Positions 1 to 9,220 of a DNA stretch of 64,000 bases are shown here, piece after piece (the stretch's first letter is position 1; the number at the start of each line of letters is the position of its first letter). Origin of the DNA: Nitrosomonas sp. Lineage in GTDB: Bacteria; Pseudomonadota; Gammaproteobacteria; Burkholderiales; Nitrosomonadaceae. The stretch lies in the NCBI GenBank assembly GCA_031316255.1, contig JALDQW010000001.1, positions 1,674,001-1,738,000 on the forward strand, written 5' to 3'. Position numbers and translations under genes: made by a program. Under the pieces are notes generated by a model. The model made no database searches. It had not been told where the DNA came from and was given only the letters and a program-made list of their open reading frames with translations.

Positions 1-2
1 AA

Positions 3-551
3 CACAAAGGATTTGTACATCTGGGAGGCTCAAGGTTCAATGTGCTTCAACCCATTGAGGCTAAGAAAGTCGTTGCCAGAGCAGCAGAAATTTTGGAAGG
101 ATCTTTCATAATGACTCCACCTCCGGTAGCCTTTGTCACCCAAGCAGCCAAAACAGCAGATACAAGAGGATTAGTTCTTCTCGATAGTCACCATACAATC
201 AATGCTTCACGTATTATTAATGGAGATAAAAATGTTAAAGTACAGCATGTTGCAAAGCCCGCGCATCCGAATGGTGCAATGACCTTGGCTGATGTTGCGA
301 GAAATCGTGAAGTCATAACATCAAATAGAGCCAAAGCTAAAAAATATAATCAAACCGAGGCAGGGCGGAAGGCTCTACAACAAGCTGTTGATGAAATTAT
401 GAAGCAAAAGATTAAAAAAATAACCGAAATAGAAGAAATCACGCAACTAATTCAAATGATAGAGGAAAATGGTATTGATGAATATAATGTTGAATATTAC
501 CAAGGCGCTAAAAATAGATTGGCAGAGCTGGAAAAAAATATTCAAGGTTAA
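3..551 (+). CDS. Unknown protein, 3' part only (runs off left edge)
   Basis: The reading frame is open from the first codon of the window to a TAA at 549-551, so this is probably the C-terminal part of a longer gene. An internal GTG at 42 could act as a start, but no convincing ribosome binding site precedes it. The visible 182 residues begin with a mixed alpha/beta stretch (LLDSHHTINASRI is a recognisable patch). The last ~80 residues are Lys/Glu-rich, helical and probably coiled-coil. I do not recognise the family. It has no signal peptide or membrane segment in the visible part. The AT-rich composition and the repeat-bearing DNA behind it suggest an accessory region. Confidence 0.5.
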   Translation, partial: HKGFVHLGGSRFNVLQPIEAKKVVARAAEILEGSFIMTPPPVAFVTQAAKTADTRGLVLLDSHHTINASRIINGDKNVKVQHVAKPAHPNGAMTLADVARNREVITSNRAKAKKYNQTEAGRKALQQAVDEIMKQKIKKITEIEEITQLIQMIEENGIDEYNVEYYQGAKNRLAELEKNIQG

Positions 552-1107
552 TTTTGAATCGGTCGGTCGGCTTGTTCAACTCTAAAATGACTCTAAAACA
601 GAAAGCAAAAACAGAAAGGGTCCATAATCAATAATTTCTGTTTTTTGTACACAGTAGTCCTAAAAATGATGTAGCTATAAGTAATGGTTTTCAATTTGAA
701 CCCTGTTTCCAGGCATAAGACAGCTCGAACGGGTTATACGGAGAAATCTGATGGCCAGGTCTCGAATCAAGAAAAACAATCAGTACAGTTAGCATTAATT
801 GAGCATGTAGCCTGTAGCCTGTAGCCTGTAGCCTGTATAAGTTTACGTCATCCAGGAATAAATTCCGGCGGTAGAGAATCTGCTATTGATTTTTGATAGT
901 GAATTGATTTTCAATGAAATATTGCGTATAGAGTATGGGCATCGTTCTGCGCGTTTTGTGTATGTATTTTGGTGGGTGTTGTAATGCAAGGCTTGAACTT
1001 TTTTGTGTTATAGATGTTGTGACTGTGTGACCCCTTTTTGTTGCACGCCAGGTTAAATTGACCCCAATGATTTGTTATAGTTGTTCCTTATTGCTTTACT
1101 AAGCTCT
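552..1107. other. Intergenic accessory DNA, no gene seen
   Basis: Both strands are broken by frequent stops. The only clear structure is the 7-bp tandem repeat at 807-834. A short stretch around 725-800 reads as an open fragment with no recognisable relatives. Confidence 0.5.
807..834. repeat. 7-bp tandem repeat, four units
   Basis: Four exact head-to-tail copies of GTAGCCT, followed by a partial fifth (GTA). It is not in a gene. A heptamer array of this kind is a slippage-prone microsatellite and could vary in copy number between strains. Confidence 0.85.
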
Positions 1108-1701
1108 CTAATTTCCATCCAATTTCTTTTTATAGAGCATATCATCGTAACCTAAAACGCCACTATATTTATTTCCTACTTCGGCAATCATAGAAAGACA
1201 TTCTTTTTTAAATGATTTCATATCACCTGAAGAAAAAGCACGTGCGGCAATATCAAAACTTGGCATGTAACCGTTGGAAAGACGTATACCTTTATAGCAT
1301 AAAAATAAAGCCTCGGAAAAATGAGCATCAGCTTCCATTTCTATCTTTGTCATACGCCACTTCTTCATATCCTGAATCATATGCGTCGCTTCATGTACAA
1401 TAGTGCTCCACTGCTTTGGAGTTTTAAGTGGTCCTGTAGCTTTTGTTAGTGTCAGAGAATTTTCATCGAAATTATACATCGCCAGACCACCCTGAATCAT
1501 TCCTTCTCCCAAAAACACCTTTATATCGCCACAAGCAATCTTGCGACCAATATCTGCATAGTACTCAGGTTTATAACCTGCAATTGCTATATTAGGCATA
1601 TAAAGTCGAGGGAACTTAAAGTTTTTCAGAATTGAACCATGCTGTAGGAAAACTGAAATACTATCAGCCAGTGCTCTTGGTGCAACTTCTTTCGTAGCCA
1701 T
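1108..1701 (-). CDS. Putative zinc metallopeptidase-like protein (HExxH)
   Basis: A 197-residue protein with an HEATH zinc-binding motif at residues 103-107 (H103, E104, H107). A downstream acidic patch around E121-D125 (EMEAD) could supply the third ligand, in the manner of gluzincins. No signal peptide or membrane segment is visible. The start at 1701 is chosen because AGGAG lies about 6 bases upstream; a longer frame to 1749 has no such site. I do not recognise the family beyond the zincin motif. HEATH-type zincins occur among small stand-alone peptidases and among toxin domains of polymorphic systems, and the sequence does not decide between them. The next gene is divergent. Confidence 0.6.
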   Translation of the reverse strand: MATKEVAPRALADSISVFLQHGSILKNFKFPRLYMPNIAIAGYKPEYYADIGRKIACGDIKVFLGEGMIQGGLAMYNFDENSLTLTKATGPLKTPKQWSTIVHEATHMIQDMKKWRMTKIEMEADAHFSEALFLCYKGIRLSNGYMPSFDIAARAFSSGDMKSFKKECLSMIAEVGNKYSGVLGYDDMLYKKKLDGN

Positions 1702-2035
1702 ATAATCTCCTGTAGAAAAGATGGTTAGGGGCTGGGTCAGATCTTGCATTGCAACACCTGCTATAATGAAAACATATCGGGTTCGGGTCGATAATCAAGA
1801 ACAAGTAATCTCGCAGCCAAACCAATGTTGTATTGTAAATGGTCATTTACCCATCATGCAAAAACCCTGCACAGGAAGAATTTAAATGATTCCGACAGGA
1901 CTGAAGATATTCACTAAAATTAAATGTTTGTGCTTACCGGACGAAGTTTTCTTGTCCCGAGAATATCAGAGTTGTGTTCGTTCGATAAGCCTTTACAATA
2001 GCTATTTCCAGAAAATTCAACAAGGAAATACAGCC
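1702..2035. other. Divergent intergenic region
   Basis: A 334-bp gap between the zincin-like gene (minus) and the HbpS-like gene (plus). It must hold two divergent promoters. I see no box strong enough to name. Confidence 0.4.
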
Positions 2036-2542
2036 ATGAATATCAAAAAAAATCAACTGATCGCGTTATTGTTTTTCTGTCTGTTTCCAGGTGCGTCCTT
2101 TTCCAAGGATCAGCCTGCGCAGAATGTTTTGACGACGGAACTGTCGGCCAAGGCGGCAATGGCGGCGATGAAGCAATGTGAAAGCGATGGGTTCAAAGTC
2201 AGTGTGGCCATTGTCGACAATGCCGGTTTGCTCAAAGTGCAGTTGAAAGCCGATGGCGCCGGGCCGCATACGCTGGACAGCAGCCGCCGCAAAGCGTATA
2301 CCGCAAACAGTTTGCGCGGGCCCACACAGAAATTTGCTGAATTGATTATCAGTAGTCCAGACTTGCACAGTCTTGCCCGTATGAATGAAAGTATCCTGTT
2401 ACTTGGCGGTGGTTTTCCAATCAAAATGGGGGGTGAAATTGTCGGCGGCATCGGTGTGGGCGGTGCGCCCGGAATCAAATTTGACGAGGTTTGTGCACGT
2501 GAAGCCTTGAAGGTTTTACAGGCCGATGATCTGTTTGAATAA
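2036..2542 (+). CDS. Periplasmic haem-binding protein, HbpS/GlcG family (DUF336)
   Basis: A 168-residue protein with an N-terminal signal peptide (basic MNIKK, then a hydrophobic run ending near ASFS). The mature part has the DUF336 layout: an N-terminal helix (LSAKAAMAAMKQCE), a 'SVAIVDNAGLLKVQLKADGA' strand-turn, and the Gly-rich 'GGGFPIKMGGEIVGGIGVGGA' strand that typifies HbpS/GlcG proteins. Family members bind haem or small cofactors and often sit in the periplasm; the precise role here is unknown. The start at 2036 is supported by AAGGAA 8 bases upstream and by placing the signal peptide at the N-terminus. It stands alone. Confidence 0.8.
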   Translation: MNIKKNQLIALLFFCLFPGASFSKDQPAQNVLTTELSAKAAMAAMKQCESDGFKVSVAIVDNAGLLKVQLKADGAGPHTLDSSRRKAYTANSLRGPTQKFAELIISSPDLHSLARMNESILLLGGGFPIKMGGEIVGGIGVGGAPGIKFDEVCAREALKVLQADDLFE

Positions 2543-2619
2543 TACGGATGCCGGGATGCCTGGCTCTCCTAATGGATATGGCCTGCATTCTGCGCGCCGT
2601 GCGCCTGGCCCCTAACCAC

Positions 2620-3372
2620 CTAATCGCTGCCACCATCATCTGCGATTTTCCTAACCGTTTGCGCGCGGGTTTTTTCCAGCCGCGCCAGCTCATAATGGAT
2701 AAAAGCCAGGGCGGTGAGTACCGGCGCGAAAAAATTGACGACCGGAATATATTGCAGAAAACCTGTCAGCAAACCCAGATTCCATAACGAAAACCGGTTG
2801 GAAGATAGCAGCTGCTTGATTTCACCATGATTGGCGTGTTCGGAAAGCGCATCGTAGCGAAACAGCTGCTGATTCAGGAATGCTGCGGCAATAAATGGAA
2901 CAATAAGGCCTGCTGCACCAAATGCCCATAATGGCAGGGTAATGATCCAGATCAAAATGTACATGAACACGGCATAGAACGCGTTGACAAGACTGCCTGT
3001 TACGGTGCCGCCGCTTTCGCGTTTGAGCATGGGGTAATGCTTTTTTGCTACATGATTGATTAATGCGGGCATCGAGAAAATGGCGGTGATCAATAATGTA
3101 GTGATGATAACCAGCGGTATGAAGAAAATAATGTGGATCAGCCATTGAATACTGTAGGCGAGCCAACCTGGGGCCTGGCTTGCCAGCCATTCCTTAATTC
3201 CCAGTTCATCGAAGCCTAGAAAAACTACTTCCGAGAATGTGTCCCAGAAAAACCAGCCGATAAAAATCCATAATGCGCTTGCCAGCATTACCGGCCACAT
3301 CATGATCCAGACAATATTAAATCGAAGCAAATCACGGATTGCATTTGCTGTGGCGCTTAAAATGTGTGACAT
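2620..3372 (-). CDS. EI24 domain-containing inner-membrane protein
   Basis: A 250-residue integral membrane protein with about four strongly hydrophobic blocks (residues ~20-45, ~75-105, ~130-165, ~200-230). The layout and the 'GAAGLIVPFIAAAFLNQQLFRYDALSEHA' type segment match the EI24/CysZ-like (former DUF540) family. CysZ members move sulfate, but many EI24 proteins have no assigned function, and no sulfate genes adjoin it, so a transport role is only inference. The C-terminus is charged and cytoplasmic. It is convergent with the HbpS-like gene (77 bp between their ends). Confidence 0.75.
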   Translation of the reverse strand: MSHILSATANAIRDLLRFNIVWIMMWPVMLASALWIFIGWFFWDTFSEVVFLGFDELGIKEWLASQAPGWLAYSIQWLIHIIFFIPLVIITTLLITAIFSMPALINHVAKKHYPMLKRESGGTVTGSLVNAFYAVFMYILIWIITLPLWAFGAAGLIVPFIAAAFLNQQLFRYDALSEHANHGEIKQLLSSNRFSLWNLGLLTGFLQYIPVVNFFAPVLTALAFIHYELARLEKTRAQTVRKIADDGGSD

Positions 3373-3875
3373 AACTTTTTTATGAAATGTTTAACGAATC
3401 AAAAAAATGAAAAAGCCCCGCTATGTAATCAAGGGCAATTGAATTTTAACGCACATAAACGCGATGGTGGCCTTTTGATGAACAAGATGTTGATGTTGTC
3501 AGAAATGGGCAAGCAGCGAGGTTCTGAATTCTAAAAGCGGAATGAATGGTATGCAGCCCGCGGTCCGGGCCGGCAGTCTAATAGTGACTCCTTGAACCGT
3601 GAGACTGAGTTGAGGCCGTAGGGTTGCTCAGTATCGAACAAAGATTTGGGCGTGAGCGCGTTGTCCTACACGCTCAAATTCGGTAATGCTTGTTTATCCG
3701 GTGCATTGGTTCGGCCAGGTTGTCAACTTATTTGCAATTCCGTCTGGCTTGGCAAATCTAGGCAATATCAGCTTTCATCATAGATCTTCTTTAGATTTTC
3801 TTGACAATCGGTATGTTATATTCCTTCACACAACTTAACGGAGTATGACCTTAATTTTTGTTACGAGGAGAGATT
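3373..3875. other. Intergenic region upstream of small secreted protein gene
   Basis: No gene is seen. A TTGACA hexamer occurs near 3802 in the AT-rich stretch before the next gene and is a plausible -35, but no well-spaced -10 can be assigned with confidence. Confidence 0.35.
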
Positions 3876-4040
3876 ATGTTTGTTAAGCTTTTTTTTGCCG
3901 TGGCACTAGCAGTAAGTATGTCGAGTTTTGCTGGGTCGAAGGGTGGATTCAAATCAGCTGTCGATTTCACTCAGAAAAACCAGTCAGTGACTAATGCAGG
4001 GCAGCAGTCACAATTGAAATCACGCGTATCCAATAAATAG
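3876..4040 (+). CDS. Small secreted protein, 54 residues
   Basis: A 54-residue protein starting at an ATG preceded by GAGGAG. The first ~20 residues form a signal peptide (MFVKLFF, hydrophobic core, cleavage near SSFA). The mature part is about 34 residues, polar and Gln/Ser/Lys-rich, with no cysteine. I do not recognise it. The strong ribosome binding site and clean signal peptide argue that it is real. It lies about 110 bp upstream of the carbonic anhydrase on the same strand and could be cotranscribed with it. Confidence 0.6.
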   Translation: MFVKLFFAVALAVSMSSFAGSKGGFKSAVDFTQKNQSVTNAGQQSQLKSRVSNK

Positions 4041-4149
4041 CAAAATCAAACCGCATCGCAACAAGATTCAAATGCAAGTCAGAAGCCATCAATGATTGAT
4101 TATTGTCGAAAACACACTTGTTAATTCGTTCATTTTTTTGGAGTTAATC

Positions 4150-4941
4150 ATGAATTCAAAAATTTTGAGAATTTTACCTGCGCTGTTTTTCCTGTTTTAT
4201 GTGACTAACACTACTTCAGCTCCGCCACACTGGGATTATGACGATCCAGCTGCTTGGTGGGCAATTGTAGACCCAGCACACACAGTACCGTTATCCTATC
4301 CCTATGCAGAATGCGGTGTAGGCCAACATCAATCACCAGTTGATCTGGCTGCGGCAAAACTTAGTTCCAGACCACTCAATCAATTGGCGGTTATATACGG
4401 CACCGACACGGTAACTTTCTACAATAGTGGACACGCCGTACAGGTTAATACGTCAAACGATTATTCCGGCGCACTGAAAGTTGGAGAAGAGACATTACCG
4501 TTAATTCAATTCCATTTTCATGAGCCCAGTGAGCATGTCGTCGGTGATCGTCACTTTCCTGCCGAGGCACATTTTGTACACATTAATGAAGATGGGAGAA
4601 TTGCGGTTGTCGCAGTTGCAATAGAGCTCGGAGAAGAAAATACGGATTTTCAAATCGTTCTGGATAATACACCCGTTGTGGGAAGAGAAAGCAATGCAGA
4701 TACAGGTATTCAAATCGACCCAGCCAAATTTCTCCCAAAACAAGATCATAACAATCTGGAATATTATACGCTAGCGGGATCTTTAACGACTCCACCTTGC
4801 AGAGAAGGTGTACAGTGGTATCTTCTGGCTGATCCGATAACGATTTCAGAGGCACAACTTGAACAATTTAAAGGTTTCTACACAAATAACGTACGCTTCG
4901 TGCAGGATTTAAACGGGCGTTCTATATTGTTTAACAAATAA
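4150..4941 (+). CDS. cah: Periplasmic alpha-type carbonic anhydrase
   Basis: A 263-residue alpha carbonic anhydrase that interconverts CO2 and bicarbonate. The N-terminal signal peptide (residues 1-24) sends it to the periplasm. Zinc ligands are visible as H122 and H124 in FHFHEPSEH and H141 in AEAHFVH. The family motifs QSPVDL (~61-66) and LTTPPCREGVQWYLL (near the C-terminal third) are present. The start at 4150 puts TGGAG upstream and the signal sequence at the N-terminus; an in-frame upstream extension lacks both. In an autotroph that fixes CO2 by the Calvin cycle, a periplasmic enzyme would help inorganic carbon supply and pH buffering during ammonia oxidation; that link is inference. 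Confidence 0.95.
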   Translation: MNSKILRILPALFFLFYVTNTTSAPPHWDYDDPAAWWAIVDPAHTVPLSYPYAECGVGQHQSPVDLAAAKLSSRPLNQLAVIYGTDTVTFYNSGHAVQVNTSNDYSGALKVGEETLPLIQFHFHEPSEHVVGDRHFPAEAHFVHINEDGRIAVVAVAIELGEENTDFQIVLDNTPVVGRESNADTGIQIDPAKFLPKQDHNNLEYYTLAGSLTTPPCREGVQWYLLADPITISEAQLEQFKGFYTNNVRFVQDLNGRSILFNK

Positions 4942-5088
4942 TTTTAAACGCCATAGAATTATAACTGCCCGGTAAACTTGTAGTATGCTTCGGTTGCTAG
5001 ATTGATATTATTATCTCTGGCCGCCATTTAAACAGCTAAATTATTTATATTTAACTAAAAACATTATTTCTGAAAGGGAGAGAACTCT

Positions 5089-5481
5089 ATGAGTATGGAA
5101 AGTGAAGTCAAGGCGAAATTCGGAGGATTCTGGAATTCGCTGGTGATATTACTCGTCATTATTATTTGTCTGCGTTTTTCCAGTATTGAGCTGGCTGAGG
5201 ATGATCTTGGAACACGGTTGGCGTGTTCGCTGAAATTATTCTTAGGTTGTATTGGTGTGGGTATTGTGCTGGGTATTTTGCGAATTTTCTTGTCGTTTTC
5301 AAATGATACCTATACAAGAGCGCCGGCTTCTGCGAATTTTACCTCAGGAATCAGATTCGGAATCGTGGCTGGTGGCGCCTTGGTTCTGATTATCGGCATG
5401 TTGCAGCTGGAAAATTTCCTTGGGCCGCTGCAACCGGTGGTTGATGCGCTTTTTGGCAAGTTGTATGCACTGTTTGAATAA
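5089..5481 (+). CDS. Small integral membrane protein, unknown
   Basis: A 130-residue protein with three hydrophobic segments (about residues 17-32, 48-66 and 88-105) and an acidic loop after the first. The start ATG follows AAAGGGAGAG, a strong ribosome binding site. No cofactor motif or known domain is recognised. It stands alone between the carbonic anhydrase gene and the opposite-strand hemerythrin gene. Confidence 0.65.
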   Translation: MSMESEVKAKFGGFWNSLVILLVIIICLRFSSIELAEDDLGTRLACSLKLFLGCIGVGIVLGILRIFLSFSNDTYTRAPASANFTSGIRFGIVAGGALVLIIGMLQLENFLGPLQPVVDALFGKLYALFE

Positions 5482-5621
5482 TTAGTTGTTCCCGAGTCAG
5501 CCTTTATTGCCAATGCGAGCGGCTGACTCTCATGACTCGTTAACAGTATCCAGTTCGTTTTTCCAGATTCAAGCTGTAAACCTGCATCGCCCGTGTTGTA
5601 AACCCAAGTCGGAATGATGTT

Positions 5622-6194
5622 TTAAATATTCTGGCATTTTTCCTTTTCCAGATCAATAATGTATCGATACAATTGATCATATTCTTTTTTGGAGCGATTA
5701 TTGAATAGTGGATCGCTTTGTATTTTGACTTCTTTCTCTATTTCACGCCAGTCTTGTTCCGAAAATTCAGTATCCATGAGCGGATAGACAAATTCATTTT
5801 CTTTATTGAGGTGTTTTTTTTGCAGCGCTATGTATTTTCTGGCGCTGGAGAGTAATTCAACCGCCGAAACAATGCAGTCATCCGCCACGCTGTTGAATAG
5901 TTCATTTATTTCTTTCGTTTCCAGAACAATTTTTTCATGCTCATCCTGAAGTTGTTTGATCAACTTGCTTTCTTTTACTTCCTTGTTCAGGAGCCTGTTG
6001 AAGATGACGTCTTCTGAAGGATGGTGCCACTTGTCTGGATAAGTACGGACATAATCTAATGCACTGAGGATAATATCCAAGTCGGGCACCCGTTTACTGT
6101 CGAAATCATAGCAATCGATTTCGTGACTGAGGCAATTGAGCAATCGTTGCAAATGATAATGATCAGTATGAAGCTGGCGTTGTATTGTATGCAT
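5622..6194 (-). CDS. Hemerythrin HHE-domain protein
   Basis: A 190-residue helical protein with the His/Glu pattern of the HHE cation-binding domain: HTDHYHL near residues 9-14, HHPSEDVIF near 56-64, DEHEKI near 84, and HLNKENEFVYPL near 128-139. These residues build a di-iron site. Proteins of this type bind oxygen or NO, or take part in repair of iron-sulfur centres. In an ammonia oxidiser exposed to nitric oxide an NO-related role is attractive but unproven. The start at 6194 has GGAGGAG 5-6 bases upstream. It is single-gene and divergent from the next gene. Confidence 0.85.
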   Translation of the reverse strand: MHTIQRQLHTDHYHLQRLLNCLSHEIDCYDFDSKRVPDLDIILSALDYVRTYPDKWHHPSEDVIFNRLLNKEVKESKLIKQLQDEHEKIVLETKEINELFNSVADDCIVSAVELLSSARKYIALQKKHLNKENEFVYPLMDTEFSEQDWREIEKEVKIQSDPLFNNRSKKEYDQLYRYIIDLEKEKCQNI

Positions 6195-6407
6195 AACAAC
6201 TCCTCCAAAAGAACTGCCATTTTAATAGCAAGCCATTAGCATGGCTAATGGCCGTACTTGCTGTAATTTACCAAATAACCATCAATCGTTTGAACCTGAC
6301 TTCGGACAAACTTGATTTGCGTAAATTGAAACAACTTAGGTAGTATGCCTAATACTACTGCACACTATATCAGAACCTTACTTATTATTTTAGACTAATT
6401 ATTATTC

Positions 6408-7016
6408 ATGAAAGTTTTTATACTGTTGCGGTCGGCTGTTAAGTACGCGTTGATGTTTTTTTTAAGCCTGCCGGTGTTTGTGCTTCAGGCTCATGGATCA
6501 ATGAGTCCTGATGACTTGCTGGTCAGTTATTCAGAGAAAAATAATTTAACCCGATCATCCGGTCAGGATATTACGATTAATATCTATCTAAATGGCGACG
6601 TGTCTGTTTCTGTTTCAGAAACCATGAAACATGCGGGTCATTATCATGCATTCTTGGCGCAAGAAAAATTGGATGCGCTATGGATGCTGCTCGTTGATGA
6701 GAAAATACTTACATTTGACGCGCAGCTATTAAGAGAGGCGTTGATCAGGGAACGGCAGTTGCTGAAGCAATCACGGGCTATATTGACTACTGTTTCAGAC
6801 AAGGCTCAAAGTGTGCTCGAATTTTATCCCAACAGGTATAGTCCGCCGGGGCTTGCGGGCGAAGACGTTAATGTTGTCAGGCGCATAACCTGGGCAGGGT
6901 TGAGATGGGATGCAGAGCATTATCCGCAAGTTGAACAGCTTCAATTATTATACGCAATACAGAAAATTGTATTGTCAATTCTAAATCAGGATGACTTGCA
7001 ACGGATGGACCAGTGA
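6408..7016 (+). CDS. Secreted protein of unknown function
   Basis: A 202-residue protein with an N-terminal hydrophobic segment (roughly residues 10-27, ending LQAHG) that looks like a signal peptide. The mature part is soluble with no recognisable domain; a polar N-terminal half with alternating strands ('ITINIYLNGDVSVSVSE') is followed by helical sequence. There is no clear Shine-Dalgarno before the ATG at 6408, so the start is uncertain. It lies 36 bp upstream of the matrixin-like protease on the same strand and is probably cotranscribed, so it may be a partner or substrate, but this is inference. Confidence 0.6.
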   Translation: MKVFILLRSAVKYALMFFLSLPVFVLQAHGSMSPDDLLVSYSEKNNLTRSSGQDITINIYLNGDVSVSVSETMKHAGHYHAFLAQEKLDALWMLLVDEKILTFDAQLLREALIRERQLLKQSRAILTTVSDKAQSVLEFYPNRYSPPGLAGEDVNVVRRITWAGLRWDAEHYPQVEQLQLLYAIQKIVLSILNQDDLQRMDQ

Positions 7017-7052
7017 TAGATATTAATAATTAATACCGGAAAGGTTTTTGTG

Positions 7053-8453
7053 ATGTTGGGAAGTCTGCGGGTAGTCAAGCCGGGAAACAGAAATAATCAG
7101 CGGGAATCAGCACGCTTGTTGCTGTCGGTTGTACCGTTGTGGATCGTCTCGGTTGAAGCCGGTGTATTCGAATTCGTCAATGATATCAGTGAGGTGGATG
7201 TTATAACGCACCCGATTGGTTATGTTGGTCGGGGGGGTGAATTGAATGTGACAGTCGGTATTTCGCCATTGTCGCCGCATGCGGAAGAAATGGAAATACC
7301 GGTGCGAAATGCAGTAAATACCTGGAATCAACGCGTGCCGACTACTGGAAATATTCAGGTCAATGACGTGCTTGTGCCGCGTCATATGTTTGATTTTGAG
7401 TCGGTTGCATTGCACGAGCTGGGACATTGCATTGGTCTTGCGCATCCTAATCTGGCTACTGAATCGGGCGTAGGGGGGAGCGATACCAATTATACCAGTG
7501 CGATTCGCGGTGAGAATAACCGGTTTGATCTGAATCCCGGTGCGGATGGGGTAATTGGTTCGGCAGATGACCAGCGTGGAGATGATATCAATTTGCATTG
7601 GTTTAACAAGGATAATAATCCGTTTGTGGTGACCGAAGTTGTCGATAGTACAACTTATAGCCGGGATCTGAACGATTTGCCATCCGTTCACCGATTTGCC
7701 GCAAATGGTGATCGGTCGGTATCATTTCTGCTCGGATTTCAAAATACCGAGGCAGTCATGCAACAGGGCATTATATCTGGAGAAGCCCGGCGTACCCTGG
7801 CTGCCGATGATGTCGCAACACTTCGTCTTGCCATGAGCGGTCTGGACAGGCTTGAAAACACATCGGACGATTATGTATTAAACCTGGAGTATCTCGGGGT
7901 TACGGATGAAGCCGATATTACTTTCAATTTTGATAACAAAGCTTCATTTGCTGCTTGCAGGATTACCGGTTTCTTTCTCAACGACAGACATGTTGCGATA
8001 CAGGAAGGTCATATTTCATTCAATACAGGTTTTCAGTGGTTTTTTAATCCGCAATTGACGCCACTTATGCAGGAACAGCCGATTGTTTCTATTAAGGCGA
8101 ATAATCAGTCGAATGGATCGATAGTGTTGCAATCCGGCGATCATTTGTCGCTGACCGTGGCGCTCGATCCTGGGCAAAAAAACGGCGATCTGGCCGATTA
8201 CTGGGTTCGGGCTGAGACGCCGTTAGGCGATTTCTGGTTGAATAGCCGGTTGCGATTCATACGTTCGGATACGCCGATACGCGCTCATGGCGGGCCGTTG
8301 GTTAAGTTTTCTGCGTTCAGTATTCTGGAGAGTACAACGGCCGGTTTCCCGGCGGGTGCTTACACAATTTCATTTGCTGTGGATAATAATCTTGATCAGA
8401 TTTTCGATGAGTCATTTCAAAACGCAGTGACTTTTACGATACAGCCCAAGTGA
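7053..8453 (+). CDS. Matrixin-like (metzincin) secreted metalloprotease
   Basis: A 466-residue protein with a complete metzincin zinc motif HELGHCIGLAH at residues 121-131 (H121, E122, H125, H131). Upstream sequence ('VRNAVNTWNQRVP', ~85-96) matches the helix that precedes the site in bacterial matrixins. A hydrophobic N-terminal segment (~21-36) suggests export. The C-terminal ~250 residues are rich in beta strands with no known domain visible. A Met-turn is not obvious just after the motif. The start codon ATG at 7053 has AAGG 8 bases upstream; a GTG directly before it is also possible. A likely operon partner precedes it. Confidence 0.8.
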   Translation: MLGSLRVVKPGNRNNQRESARLLLSVVPLWIVSVEAGVFEFVNDISEVDVITHPIGYVGRGGELNVTVGISPLSPHAEEMEIPVRNAVNTWNQRVPTTGNIQVNDVLVPRHMFDFESVALHELGHCIGLAHPNLATESGVGGSDTNYTSAIRGENNRFDLNPGADGVIGSADDQRGDDINLHWFNKDNNPFVVTEVVDSTTYSRDLNDLPSVHRFAANGDRSVSFLLGFQNTEAVMQQGIISGEARRTLAADDVATLRLAMSGLDRLENTSDDYVLNLEYLGVTDEADITFNFDNKASFAACRITGFFLNDRHVAIQEGHISFNTGFQWFFNPQLTPLMQEQPIVSIKANNQSNGSIVLQSGDHLSLTVALDPGQKNGDLADYWVRAETPLGDFWLNSRLRFIRSDTPIRAHGGPLVKFSAFSILESTTAGFPAGAYTISFAVDNNLDQIFDESFQNAVTFTIQPK

Positions 8454-8619
8454 TTTTGCCAGTGTCGGTGCGGGATTAAATACGCACTTCAAAATTGAAA
8501 AAAGTAACTGTTTCATCTTTGATGGCGGTGCATAATAGGTTAAAGTATGCCCAATTGCGATGTATTTTACAAAAAGTATTTCATGGAAAAAGAATAAACA
8601 ATTTTTTGAGGATATTGAT

Positions 8620-9105
8620 ATGCTATGTCCTAAATGTGGAACAGAGAATACTGAACAAGCGGACTTTTGTACGCATTGCGCAGAGCCGCTAAAAATTAAG
8701 GATGTACAAACGTCACAGCTTATGGGTGATGCAGCAGATGCGCGACAGGACGGGATTGCCACACAGCAGGGTGGGGAGTCCGGGGATGAAACGGCTAATA
8801 CGGCGGCGTCTTCTTCGCACAATAATGAATCCGGTGCATCGATGAGAGAGGCGGCAGCAACTCAACATCGACCTCGTATTACAAATATCGATTTTCAATC
8901 CGACAAAGCAAAGGAAAAGCCGGTCGTTTCCATTGGAATGTATATTGTTGTTATTTTACTGTCAATTCCTGTTCCGCCTATCGGTATTGCCATGGGGTAT
9001 ACCTATTTGCGCAAGGCGCATCCGGACGCTAAAAATGCAGGCAAAATTTGGTTAATATGGGGAGCAATAACACTTGTAACTTTGGTGCTTTTGGCCATTA
9101 TTTGA
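8620..9105 (+). CDS. Zinc-ribbon membrane protein, unknown
   Basis: A 161-residue protein that begins with a zinc ribbon (CPKCG at residues 3-7 and CTHC at ~19-22). A low-complexity Ala/Gly/Thr/Ser/Glu linker (~35-90) follows, then two hydrophobic segments (~108-130 and ~146-161) that anchor it. Start at 8620 is chosen because the ribbon is then N-terminal and GAGGAT lies upstream. The zinc-ribbon plus membrane layout is common among small bacterial proteins of unknown role. Confidence 0.75.
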   Translation: MLCPKCGTENTEQADFCTHCAEPLKIKDVQTSQLMGDAADARQDGIATQQGGESGDETANTAASSSHNNESGASMREAAATQHRPRITNIDFQSDKAKEKPVVSIGMYIVVILLSIPVPPIGIAMGYTYLRKAHPDAKNAGKIWLIWGAITLVTLVLLAII

Positions 9106-9220
9106 TTGTGCGTGATCGATCTCGGCAAATGATTTAGCAGCATATCCACACCATATTTGCTGATGGAATATCCGGTTGGCGCGATGGTTATCAATTTCCC
9201 GTTACGAGTTCGGATCATTG

